Of a DNA stretch of 64,000 bases, positions 9,804 to 17,592 are shown in pieces. The DNA comes from Marivirga tractuosa DSM 4126. GTDB taxonomy: Bacteria; Bacteroidota; Bacteroidia; Cytophagales; Cyclobacteriaceae. Within the stretch, counting starts at the first letter, position 1, and every line of letters begins with the position of its first letter. The DNA is taken from assembly GCF_000183425.1 (NCBI RefSeq), contig NC_014759.1:1550001-1614000 (forward strand), read 5' to 3'. The notes below the pieces were generated by a model that saw nothing but the letters and a program-made list of their open reading frames with translations, ran no database searches and was not told the origin of the DNA. The position numbers and the translations under genes are program-made.

Positions 9804-10907
9804 TTAAGCTGTTTGCCCAATTAATTTTAAATGTCTTGTATGAGACCCCATAGCGGCTAACATTGATGGGAATTCATTGTAAGCTATATTGAATTGCTCA
9901 CAAGTTTCTTTCACTAATTTATTGATTGCAGGATAATGAACATGACTTATCCTTGGGAATAAATGGTGTTCAACTTGGAAATTCAATCCTCCTGTGTACC
10001 AATTCAATATTTTACTTTTTGTACCAAAATTAGCCGTAGTTCTGATTTGGTGAATTGCCCATTCTGTAGGGATAATTTTCTCTCCTTCAACAGGTGCATC
10101 ATGGAAGTCAGTAGACTCTACCACATGAGCTAATTGAAATACCACCCCAATTGTCCAGCCTGTTACAACAGACACAACTAAGTAACCCAAAATCGTTGCT
10201 AAAACACCTTTCATTAAAATAGGTAAAATGAAAAAGGTAGTAATGTAAGCGAATTTAGTAGCCCAAAAGATAATATGTTCTTTGACGCTCATTTTCGCCA
10301 ATTCAGTATTCGCTACTTTTCTAGTGAAATACTTTTTAAAATCTTGAAAGAAAACCCAAAATGCATAAGAGGTAGCATATAAAGGATAAGCATAAACATG
10401 CTGAAATTTATGATACCATCTTTTCTTTTGGTGAGTAGAAACTCTGATAAAAGGACCGATATTAATGTCATCATCCATTCCTTCAATATTAGTGAAAGAG
10501 TGGTGATTTTTATTGTGCTTATTCTTCCAGATGAAAACTACCCCACCCATAAGGTTTAAGGTCAATCCCATCATATAATTTACATGCTTATTATTAGAGA
10601 AACTTCCATGAGCTCCATCGTGCATAACGTTAAAACCGATAGCGGCTAAATTCAATCCGAAAATTCCACATAAGGTTAAAGAAAGCCAAACTGGCATACT
10701 AACAAATACAATTAGACTGTATAGGGTAGCAAATGAAACCAATAAAATAGTGGCTTTAGTGTATAATTTTTTATTACCCCAAGTTTTCAAGTCGTTTTGT
10801 TTGAAATAGGCGTCAACTTTCTTTTTCAGTGTAGGGAAAAAGTTGTTGTCAGTGATTTTTGTTGCTGATACTTCTTGCATAGTTAATTCAATAATTGACT
10901 TGCTCAA
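9804..10907 (-). CDS. membrane fatty acid (acyl-CoA/acyl-lipid) desaturase
   Basis: A 367-residue integral-membrane desaturase. The three histidine boxes that bind the di-iron centre are present: HDGAH at 96-100, HNKNHH at 131-136 and QVEHH at 311-315. The glutamine in place of the first histidine of the third box is typical of front-end (delta-5/6-like) desaturases, although the fused cytochrome b5 domain is absent, as in bacterial members. About four membrane helices occur in two pairs (about 50-90 and 215-260). The enzyme would introduce a double bond into membrane acyl chains using electrons from ferredoxin or a similar donor; a ferredoxin/reductase pair is encoded at 28.3-29.7 kb, but linking them is inference. 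Expression is probably set from the long upstream gap. Confidence 0.92.
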   Translation of the reverse strand: MSKSIIELTMQEVSATKITDNNFFPTLKKKVDAYFKQNDLKTWGNKKLYTKATILLVSFATLYSLIVFVSMPVWLSLTLCGIFGLNLAAIGFNVMHDGAHGSFSNNKHVNYMMGLTLNLMGGVVFIWKNKHNKNHHSFTNIEGMDDDINIGPFIRVSTHQKKRWYHKFQHVYAYPLYATSYAFWVFFQDFKKYFTRKVANTELAKMSVKEHIIFWATKFAYITTFFILPILMKGVLATILGYLVVSVVTGWTIGVVFQLAHVVESTDFHDAPVEGEKIIPTEWAIHQIRTTANFGTKSKILNWYTGGLNFQVEHHLFPRISHVHYPAINKLVKETCEQFNIAYNEFPSMLAAMGSHTRHLKLIGQTA

Positions 10908-11282
10908 CGAGCAAAGCTAATGTTTCGTTCATAAAATTAGAAGTAATTCATAAGTACTCATAGAAATTAAGAAATAATTCGACAAATGTGGAAAAATAAA
11001 TCAATTTGTTCAGTAATTTCTTTGGATACTTCTACATTTTTTAAACAAACACCAAATATTAATCATCAATATTTAAGCTTATCCCAATACTTTGAAGTGA
11101 TATTAAAATCAATAATCTTTACTATAATTGGCAAAACTTCTATTTATTAATAACTTAGAATCGTAGCTTAATTGAAACAATTACAATTGTTTCATGTTCT
11201 TCAAGAACAATAAATCCCAGATTAATGAAAAGTCGTAGATGTGACAACACCTTTTAAAAATTAGAAGTAATTTTGTTATCCA
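10908..11282. other. gene-free interval between divergent desaturase and DUF2064 genes
   Basis: A 375-bp AT-rich interval. No protein in either strand resembles a known family. It contains the strong palindrome at 11173-11194 and a TAnnTTTG -7 candidate at 11268-11275 facing the plus-strand gene. Confidence 0.5.
11173..11194. promoter_or_regulatory. operator-like perfect palindrome
   Basis: Two perfect 10-base arms (TGAAACAATT and AATTGTTTCA) flank a 2-base centre. It has no adjacent T-run, so it looks more like a binding site for a dimeric repressor than a terminator. It lies about 90 bp upstream of the DUF2064 start and about 265 bp upstream of the desaturase. The regulator is unknown. Confidence 0.45.
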
Positions 11283-11972
11283 TTGGAATACAATAAAGAC
11301 ATAGCGCTCATATTCTTCAGTAGAACTTCCGTTGATGAAGCGAAGTATAAATTTTGGTTTAAGGGAAAGACGAAAAACCTTCATGCAGCATCTTTATTAA
11401 TTAATAAAGCAGAAAGTTCCATTCAAAAATCTGGTATTCCTGTCTACCATTTTCATGAACAAAATCAAAAAGGAGATACTTTCGGAGAAAGAATAGCTAA
11501 TGCCTATCAAGAGGTGTTTGACATGGGTTATGAGCAGGTGATCTCCGTTGGAAATGATTGTCCTGACTTAGAACATATTAACTGGAAGCAAATCTCCATA
11601 AATTTATCCAAAGGGAAATCAGTTCTGGGCCCTGACGCCAGAGGAGGAGCTTACCTTATTGGAATTCAGCGAAAATATTTTGATAAAAGTAAATTCGAAA
11701 CCCTTAGCTGGCAAAAAAACATTCTGTACCAAGAACTCTCTTTGCTGTGTGAGCAATGCACTGATCTTGTCGAATTAAATCAATATAGAGATATCAATAC
11801 TTTTTATGATATCCAATTGTTATACAAAGAAAAAATAGTTGATGGCAAATTCTTAAAATTGATTGCTCAACTTCTTCAATCATATAAGGGATTTTCGCGT
11901 AATCTGAGCATTACAGCACACGACTTTTTTATCTTCAAAGATTCTCCCTTAAGAGCACCCCCAATACAATAA
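11283..11972 (+). CDS. DUF2064 (nucleotide-diphospho-sugar transferase-like) protein
   Basis: A 229-residue protein with the GT-A-like core of the DUF2064/TIGR04282 group. SVGNDCPDL (about 97-105) corresponds to the nucleotide-sugar/metal Asp motif, and GPDARGGAYLIGI (about 121-133) is the second hallmark block. Members are annotated as glycosyltransferases, some in arsenosugar synthesis, but most are uncharacterised. The only start compatible with the full domain is TTG at 11283, because a stop lies in frame at 11268-11270 and the next Met is deep in the domain. A -7-like box ends only 7 bp before that TTG. The gene is 105 bp upstream of the YnjB-like transporter operon on the same strand, but a separate promoter seems to lie between them. 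Confidence 0.7.
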   Translation: MEYNKDIALIFFSRTSVDEAKYKFWFKGKTKNLHAASLLINKAESSIQKSGIPVYHFHEQNQKGDTFGERIANAYQEVFDMGYEQVISVGNDCPDLEHINWKQISINLSKGKSVLGPDARGGAYLIGIQRKYFDKSKFETLSWQKNILYQELSLLCEQCTDLVELNQYRDINTFYDIQLLYKEKIVDGKFLKLIAQLLQSYKGFSRNLSITAHDFFIFKDSPLRAPPIQ

Positions 11973-12023
11973 TTTCTCAAACCTTTTTACAGCCTTACCC
12001 AAGATGACATAGATTACTATGCA

Positions 12024-12052
12024 TTTGTGGGGCGACTATTGCTTTATTTTCT
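12024..12052 (+). promoter_or_regulatory. candidate promoter of the transporter/nucleoside operon
   Basis: TTTG at 12024-12027 and TATTTTCT at 12045-12052 are 17 bp apart, close to the Bacteroidota -33 TTTG / -7 TAnnTTTG layout (the last base of the -7 box does not match). Transcription would begin about 19 bp before the ATG at 12078. No TPP-riboswitch-like element is seen in the leader. Confidence 0.35.
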
Positions 12053-12077
12053 ACTAAAATCGTGATAAACCATTACT

Positions 12078-13292
12078 ATGCAAAAATTCACTTCCTTTTT
12101 GCTGCTAGCTATTGCTGTTCTCTTAATGAGTTGCACAAAGCAAGAAGAATCAAAAAACTGGAAAACAGCTTCGTGGGACGAAATTACTCAAGAGGCAACT
12201 GGCACGTCAGTCAATTTTATGATGTGGCAAGGAAGTCCGGTCATCAATGATTACATCAACAATTATGTAAAACCTACTTTAAAGAAAAACTATAACATCA
12301 CACTTAACATAAGCAGTGGTCAAGGTCCGGAGATTGTACAATTGATGATGGGTGAAAAGCAAGCCAATTCTAAAGAGGGCCAAGTCGATATGGTATGGAT
12401 AAATGGAGAAACATTCTTTCAACTCCGGAAAATAGAAGCTCTTTGGGGCCCTTTCACCGAGAAACTTCCGAACTCAAAATACATAGATTTTAAAGATCCA
12501 TTCATTGGTATTGATTTTCAGCAAGCAATTAACGGTATGGAATGTCCTTGGGGAATAAGTCAATTTGCCTTCGTATATGACACTGCAAAAACTCCTGCCC
12601 CACCCAAAACACTAGCTGAATTGGAAATCTTTGTAAAAACTCATCCTGGCACCTTTACGATTTCGAATGATTTCTCAGGTATGACCGTTTTAAAGTGCTT
12701 CATGGCTGAATTGAGTGGTAAGCCTGATGGATTAGATGGCGAATTTAATCAGCAAAAATACGACACGCTTTCAACGAAATTATGGGATTACATCAATCGT
12801 AATAGAAAATATTTCTGGAAAGAGGGGCAAACCTTTCCCAAAGAACATAGCAAAATGGATCAGATGTTTGCATCTGGAGAAATCCTTCTTTCCTACGGTT
12901 TTAGCGAAGGAGGAATTGAAGATAAAGTGTCACAAGGGCTGTTTCCAAAAAGTACTAAGGGCTATGCTTGGGAAAACGGAACAGTTTTAAATTCAAATTA
13001 TTTAGGCATAACCTATAACGCAAAAAATAAAGCTGGGGCTATGCAGGTCATCAATTTCTTAATTTCACCAGAAGCACAATTGAAAAGGGCAGAGCCCTCG
13101 GGAATGAATGCTAACCCTGTATTGGATATTGCAAAGCTTCCTGAAGAGTATAAAACCCAATTTGAAAAAATTACCGCCAGACAATTCGCACCTTCTTTGG
13201 ATGAATTATCTGAAAATGCCATAAAGGAGCCTGCTCCAGAATACATGCTTAATATTTACGAAGATTTTAGAACCTACGTCATTGAAAAATAA
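12078..13292 (+). CDS. ynjB: YnjB-type ABC transporter substrate-binding lipoprotein
   Basis: A 404-residue lipoprotein: signal peptide residues 1-18 with lipobox LLMSC, acylated Cys at 19. The mature part matches the E. coli YnjB family by blocks I recognise: FMMWQGSPVINDYIN near the N-terminus, VDMVWINGETFFQL, then MECPWGISQFAFVYD, WKEGQTFPKEHSKMDQMF and a late NFLISPEAQLKRA. It would capture the ligand in the periplasm and pass it to the permeases encoded next. The YnjB ligand is not established; the neighbouring nucleoside hydrolase and sugar kinase suggest a nucleoside-like compound here. First gene of a tight operon; the permease start overlaps its last 11 bp. Confidence 0.88.
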   Translation: MQKFTSFLLLAIAVLLMSCTKQEESKNWKTASWDEITQEATGTSVNFMMWQGSPVINDYINNYVKPTLKKNYNITLNISSGQGPEIVQLMMGEKQANSKEGQVDMVWINGETFFQLRKIEALWGPFTEKLPNSKYIDFKDPFIGIDFQQAINGMECPWGISQFAFVYDTAKTPAPPKTLAELEIFVKTHPGTFTISNDFSGMTVLKCFMAELSGKPDGLDGEFNQQKYDTLSTKLWDYINRNRKYFWKEGQTFPKEHSKMDQMFASGEILLSYGFSEGGIEDKVSQGLFPKSTKGYAWENGTVLNSNYLGITYNAKNKAGAMQVINFLISPEAQLKRAEPSGMNANPVLDIAKLPEEYKTQFEKITARQFAPSLDELSENAIKEPAPEYMLNIYEDFRTYVIEK

Positions 13293-14136
13293 GGAGAAAC
13301 ATATAGGATTTATACTGTTCGTAGTATTTGCAATACTACCATTTACGCTAGCTTTTGGCTATGCTATACTCTATTCTTTTGGGATCATTGGAGTAGTTAA
13401 TGAAGGCATTACTTTATCTTTTTGGAAAGAGGTTTTTACTTCAGATACACTTGGTATATCCTTTTTATATAGCAGTATAATTGCTGCAGTAGGTGTTTTT
13501 CTATCCGTTAGTTTAGCACTGTGGATAGTTTTGAAATTCAAAGAAAGCTTCAACAACAAGTACTTATCTTTTATTATTTATATGCCGTTGGCAGTTCCAG
13601 GCATTGTTTCAGCCTTCTTCACTTATCAACTTTTTGCACAGTCAGGATTTTTTGCTAGGCTAAGCTATCAACTTAATTGGATTGAAACTGCACAGCAGTT
13701 TCCAGATTTAGTAAACGATAATTGGGCTATTGGCATCATCATAACCTTCATAAGTTTACTTACTCCTTTCTTCATTTTGCTTTATTTAAATATTTATAAA
13801 GATGAAAGAATAGAAGAATTAAGCCAATTATCTAGAGCGCTAGGAGCAAACAAAACTCAAATCGCAGTCAAGGTGAGCTTGCCAATCATGCTCAAAAAAT
13901 CATGGATTTTAATTGTACTTTACTTCATATTCTTATTAGGAGCTTATGAAGTGCCGCTAATTTTAGGGCAGGAATCTCCACAAATGCTATCGGTTCTAAT
14001 TCTAAGGGAATTAAAACAATTTGACTTAACGAAAATATCAGAAGGCTACGTAATGGCGGTGGTCTACACAGTAGTCATCATGTCAGCGACTGTATTCATT
14101 TTTTCACGAAAAAAATTGAGAAACAATGCGTATTAG
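13282..14136 (+). CDS. ABC transporter permease, first subunit (N-terminal half of YnjC type)
   Basis: A 284-residue integral membrane protein with six predicted helices. It carries the permease loop that contacts the ATPase, around ELSQLSRALGANKTQIAVKV (about 180-199; EAA-like motif). In E. coli the equivalent YnjC is one fused 500-residue permease; here it is split into two adjacent genes. The start is TTG at 13282, overlapping the end of the binding-protein gene by 11 bp, which suggests translational coupling; no better start precedes the first helix. It forms the channel with the following gene product. Confidence 0.85.
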   Translation: MKNKEKHIGFILFVVFAILPFTLAFGYAILYSFGIIGVVNEGITLSFWKEVFTSDTLGISFLYSSIIAAVGVFLSVSLALWIVLKFKESFNNKYLSFIIYMPLAVPGIVSAFFTYQLFAQSGFFARLSYQLNWIETAQQFPDLVNDNWAIGIIITFISLLTPFFILLYLNIYKDERIEELSQLSRALGANKTQIAVKVSLPIMLKKSWILIVLYFIFLLGAYEVPLILGQESPQMLSVLILRELKQFDLTKISEGYVMAVVYTVVIMSATVFIFSRKKLRNNAY

Positions 14137-14899
14137 TCTAAAGCCGTTCTTTCTGTCCATCATGGTCTTACTGATACTCTTTCCATTTGTGTATCTACTA
14201 TGGCTGTCTCTTTCTGCAGATTGGTCTTTTCCAAAAGTGATACCTGAGTATTTCGGTTTGAAAAATTGGAAAGCATTATTGATTTCCGAAACAGGCTTAT
14301 TGTTGAGCTTTTTGCAATCGATTATTATTTCAGTTTCGGTGGGTTTTACCGCTACTTTAAGTGGGTTTGTCATCAGCCGAAATATCGCTTATCACCCGAA
14401 GAAGAATACATTAACGCTACTAAGTTATTTTCCCTACATCATTTCACCAGTTGTTTTTGGAGCATGCTTAAGTTACTTCTTTTTAAAACTGGGGATTTTT
14501 GGACAAATGACGGGAGTGATTGTTGCTCAATTCATGATCAGCTTTCCTTATGCGCTCATTTTCTTCAATAGTTTCTGGGGACAAAAGACTAAAAACATGG
14601 AAGATTTAGTCTCTACATTAGGTGGAAATCGACTGTACAGCTTTACAAAGGTTTTATTGCCACTTGCCAAAGGAATGCTGTTGGTCTGTTTTTTTCAGAC
14701 TTTCCTCATTTCATGGTTTGAATATGGATTAACATCGGTAATTGGCGTTGGCAAAGTGCAAACCCTTACCATCAAAGTATTTTTATTCATACGTGAGGCC
14801 AATTACTTCTATGGTGCTTTAAGCTGTTGCTTATTGATTTTACCGCCTTTGGTGCTGATGTATATCAACAAGAAATATGTATTTAACAAACTGACCTGA
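14126..14899 (+). CDS. ABC transporter permease, second subunit (C-terminal half of YnjC type)
   Basis: A 257-residue inner-membrane protein with six helices. The ATPase-contact loop reads KNMEDLVSTLGGNRLYSFTK (about 155-174), containing the conserved Gly of the EAA motif. The ATG overlaps the preceding permease by 11 bp, and its TGA overlaps the next ATG by one base, so all four transporter genes are translationally coupled. It pairs with the first permease to form the heterodimeric channel. Confidence 0.87.
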   Translation: MRISLKPFFLSIMVLLILFPFVYLLWLSLSADWSFPKVIPEYFGLKNWKALLISETGLLLSFLQSIIISVSVGFTATLSGFVISRNIAYHPKKNTLTLLSYFPYIISPVVFGACLSYFFLKLGIFGQMTGVIVAQFMISFPYALIFFNSFWGQKTKNMEDLVSTLGGNRLYSFTKVLLPLAKGMLLVCFFQTFLISWFEYGLTSVIGVGKVQTLTIKVFLFIREANYFYGALSCCLLILPPLVLMYINKKYVFNKLT

Positions 14900-15639
14900 T
14901 GTTCTTAGAAATTCAACATATAAATAAAAGCTTTGCAAAAGAGCAGATCGTGCAAAATCTAAATTTTTCACTTGAAGCACACAAAACCCTTAGCATTTTG
15001 GGTAAATCCGGTTGCGGGAAAACTAGTATGTTAAAAATACTTGGGGGCTTACTAAAACCTGATACTGGGAAAATCATCCTTGATGGTCAGGATATCAGCA
15101 ATCTGGACGCTGAAAAAAGAAATATTGTTTACCTCTACCAGGAAGATTTACTATTCCCTCACTTGAATGTATTCGAAAATATTGCTTTCGGACTACGAAT
15201 AAAAAAACAGAAAGAAGAACATATTCAAAGTAAGGTGAAAGAGATGCTGGAACTTTTAGAATTGGAAAATCATGGGCAGAAAATGCCACATCAACTTTCA
15301 GGGGGCCAAAGGCAAAGGGTTTCTTTTGGCAGAGCCATCATCATCAATCCTGCTTTGCTCTTATTAGATGAACCATTCGGCAGCTTGGATGCCGGTACCC
15401 GACAGAGAATGCAACAGTTATTTAAAGACATTGCTCATAAATTTAAAATCACTTCGCTTTTTGTAACGCATGATTTGAAAGAAGCGATTCTGATGGGTGA
15501 CGAAATCGCATTTATGGACAGAGGCAAACTAAAAGTATATAAAAATACAGAAGAATTTATAGCAGACCCCTCAACTGGAGTGCAAAGCGAGATTGGATTT
15601 TGGGAAAAGCTAATTCCAACAGCACAAAACATAATTTAA
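14899..15639 (+). CDS. ynjD: ABC transporter ATP-binding protein (YnjD type)
   Basis: A 246-residue ABC ATPase. Walker A GKSGCGKT is at 35-42, the Q-loop glutamine at 81, the signature LSGGQRQR at 133-140, Walker B LLLLDEP at 153-159 and the switch histidine in FVTHD shortly after. All catalytic residues are intact. It energises uptake by the two preceding permeases. Start codon overlaps the upstream stop (TGATG). The next gene, a nucleoside hydrolase, follows after 11 bp, tying the transporter to nucleoside metabolism. Confidence 0.92.
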   Translation: MFLEIQHINKSFAKEQIVQNLNFSLEAHKTLSILGKSGCGKTSMLKILGGLLKPDTGKIILDGQDISNLDAEKRNIVYLYQEDLLFPHLNVFENIAFGLRIKKQKEEHIQSKVKEMLELLELENHGQKMPHQLSGGQRQRVSFGRAIIINPALLLLDEPFGSLDAGTRQRMQQLFKDIAHKFKITSLFVTHDLKEAILMGDEIAFMDRGKLKVYKNTEEFIADPSTGVQSEIGFWEKLIPTAQNII

Positions 15640-15650
15640 ATCAATAAATA

Positions 15651-16577
15651 ATGGAAACGAAACATATTTGGATTGATACTGACCTCTCCGTAGGTATGAA
15701 AAGACATAAGAGAGAAGGCTATTGCGATGTGGATGATGGCTATGCTATGTTACAATTATTCAAAGCGAAAAATGTCGAAATAATAGGTATAAGTGCTGTT
15801 TTCGGTAATACAAGAATTGATGATGCCTTCCGCCTGTGTCAAGAAATGAGTACAAAATTTGCAAAAAATCAAATCCCCGTTTACAAAGGAGCAGGCTCAG
15901 CTATTGATTTAAGCAAGGTAGAAACAAATAATGCTGTGGAAGCTTTGGCTAGTGCGCTCAAAGAAACTCAATTGACTATTTTGGCAATAGGTCCTGCTAC
16001 CAACATTGGTATTTTACTTTTAAAATATCCTGAACTACAAACTCAAATCAAAGAAGTGGTTTTGGTTGCAGGCAGAAGAAAACCTACCGACTATTTTAAA
16101 ATCGGGAACCAAGGAAATCACGCCAGGGATTTAAATTTCGATTTAGATAATCAAGCTTTCAACATCATGTTTGAAGTAGGTATTCCTGTTACATTATGCC
16201 CTTTTGAAATCTCAAGTAAAGTGTGGATTGGCGCTGATGATTTAAAAAAACTAGATAATGGGGAGGCCGGAAATAAATGGCTAGCAGAGCATTCTCTGCC
16301 ATGGTTAGCACAATGGATCAATCAAGGAGCTACTGGTTTTAATCCTTTCGATGTTTTGGCTAGCCACTACATTATTGCTCCTGAAGATATTATCAGCGAA
16401 GATCTAAAGGCACAATTAGAAATTCACCCAGACGATACTGTCAAAGACAATAATAAGGAGGTATTTAAGAATTACCTGCTCTGTAGCAATGAAGGAACAT
16501 TTCCTGTAAAATACTGCCACGATGTAGTATCAGACTACCATGAAAAATTAATGGAATCTTTAATCAAAAAAAGCTAA
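15651..16577 (+). CDS. nucleoside hydrolase (IU-NH superfamily)
   Basis: A 308-residue inosine/uridine-type nucleoside hydrolase without signal peptide, so cytoplasmic. The N-terminal calcium site is recognisable but stretched: IDTD at 8-11 and DVDDG at 26-30, with a basic loop (MKRHKREGYC) between, whereas the usual enzyme has DTDPGxDD in a row. Other family blocks are AIGPATNIG (about 117-125) and GNHARDLNFDLD (about 158-169), where the second metal/ribose residues sit. The enzyme would cleave an N-glycosidic bond to free base and ribose (or a modified ribose). It lies 11 bp after the ATPase and 5 bp before the kinase, so import, cleavage and phosphorylation are probably co-expressed. Confidence 0.88.
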   Translation: METKHIWIDTDLSVGMKRHKREGYCDVDDGYAMLQLFKAKNVEIIGISAVFGNTRIDDAFRLCQEMSTKFAKNQIPVYKGAGSAIDLSKVETNNAVEALASALKETQLTILAIGPATNIGILLLKYPELQTQIKEVVLVAGRRKPTDYFKIGNQGNHARDLNFDLDNQAFNIMFEVGIPVTLCPFEISSKVWIGADDLKKLDNGEAGNKWLAEHSLPWLAQWINQGATGFNPFDVLASHYIIAPEDIISEDLKAQLEIHPDDTVKDNNKEVFKNYLLCSNEGTFPVKYCHDVVSDYHEKLMESLIKKS

Positions 16578-16582
16578 GCACA

Positions 16583-17575
16583 ATGATTAAACTAGACAAT
16601 CAACTAGAAACCATCAATAACTATTTACAGAATCAAAAATGGTTGGATGATAACGAAAAAGTCGAGTCTGTTGAAAAGCCGGGGGACGGTAATATGAACT
16701 TCACGCTTAGGTGCAAAACTTCCAATAACCGCACTTTCATAATAAAACAAAGTCGAGATTTTGTGGAAAAATTCCCTCAAGTGCCAGCTCCAGAAGAACG
16801 AGTTTTGAGAGAAGCAGAATTCTATGAAATCATTAAAAAGAACCCTGATTTAAGCAATAGGACTCCGGAAATTCTGGCAGTGGATGAAGAAAATAACATC
16901 ATCCTCATGGAAGATTTGGGCGAGAGTAGCGACTATACTTTTTTATATCAGGAAGGTGAAAATTTATCTGAAGCTGAGCTTAAAGAAATCATGCATTTCA
17001 TAGCCGATTTGCACACCCATTTCACTACCGAAACATGCTCAAAAATCATCTATAATAATGAGATGAGAAAACTTAATCACGAGCACATCTTCAAATTCCC
17101 TTTCATGAAAGACAATGGGATGAATTTGGATGATGTTATGCCTGGTTTGGAAGCCGTTAAGCAGGACATTATCAGCAATGATGCGCTCCAATTAGCTCTT
17201 AAACATTTAGGGGATCTGTATTTAGCGAATGGCAAACACCTGCTTCATGGAGACTACTTTCTGGGAAGCTGGCTCAATACAAAATCGGGCTTAAAGATTA
17301 TCGATCCGGAATTTTGCTTTTTCGGCCCTAAAGAATTTGAAATCGGAGTATGCATGGCGCATTTGTACTTAGCTCAGCAACCATATCCTATCATTCAAAA
17401 AGCAATGGATTTTTATAAAGAAAAAGCGCCATTTGACGATGTGTTGATGATGAAATTTATGGCTGTCGAAATGATGAGACGAATTTTAGGTCTTGCACAA
17501 CTACCGATCAATCAAACGCTGGAAGAGAGAAAGGCTCTAGTAGAAAGAGGCGTGATGATGCTTACTAAATATTAA
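16583..17575 (+). CDS. methylthioribose-kinase-like sugar kinase (APH fold)
   Basis: A 330-residue kinase of the aminoglycoside-phosphotransferase fold. It resembles methylthioribose kinase (MtnK) more than antibiotic kinases: GDGNMNFTLR (about 34-43) as nucleotide loop, the ATP Lys in TFIIKQSRDFV, catalytic loop LLHGDYFLGSW (about 221-231) with the MtnK-style HGDxxxGS, and IIDPEFCFFGP carrying the DPE metal motif. It is shorter than MtnK (about 400). Placed directly after a nucleoside hydrolase, it would phosphorylate the released pentose, as MtnK does after MTA nucleosidase. Whether the sugar is methylthioribose, ribose or another pentose cannot be read from the sequence. Confidence 0.8.
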   Translation: MIKLDNQLETINNYLQNQKWLDDNEKVESVEKPGDGNMNFTLRCKTSNNRTFIIKQSRDFVEKFPQVPAPEERVLREAEFYEIIKKNPDLSNRTPEILAVDEENNIILMEDLGESSDYTFLYQEGENLSEAELKEIMHFIADLHTHFTTETCSKIIYNNEMRKLNHEHIFKFPFMKDNGMNLDDVMPGLEAVKQDIISNDALQLALKHLGDLYLANGKHLLHGDYFLGSWLNTKSGLKIIDPEFCFFGPKEFEIGVCMAHLYLAQQPYPIIQKAMDFYKEKAPFDDVLMMKFMAVEMMRRILGLAQLPINQTLEERKALVERGVMMLTKY

Positions 17576-17592
17576 AAAATAAATAATTTCAA

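Noticed and set aside
11973..12077. Possible TPP riboswitch before the YnjB operon (YnjBCD has been discussed as a vitamin transporter)
   Set aside because: None of the conserved thi-box segments (such as CTGAGA) is present in the 105-bp leader.
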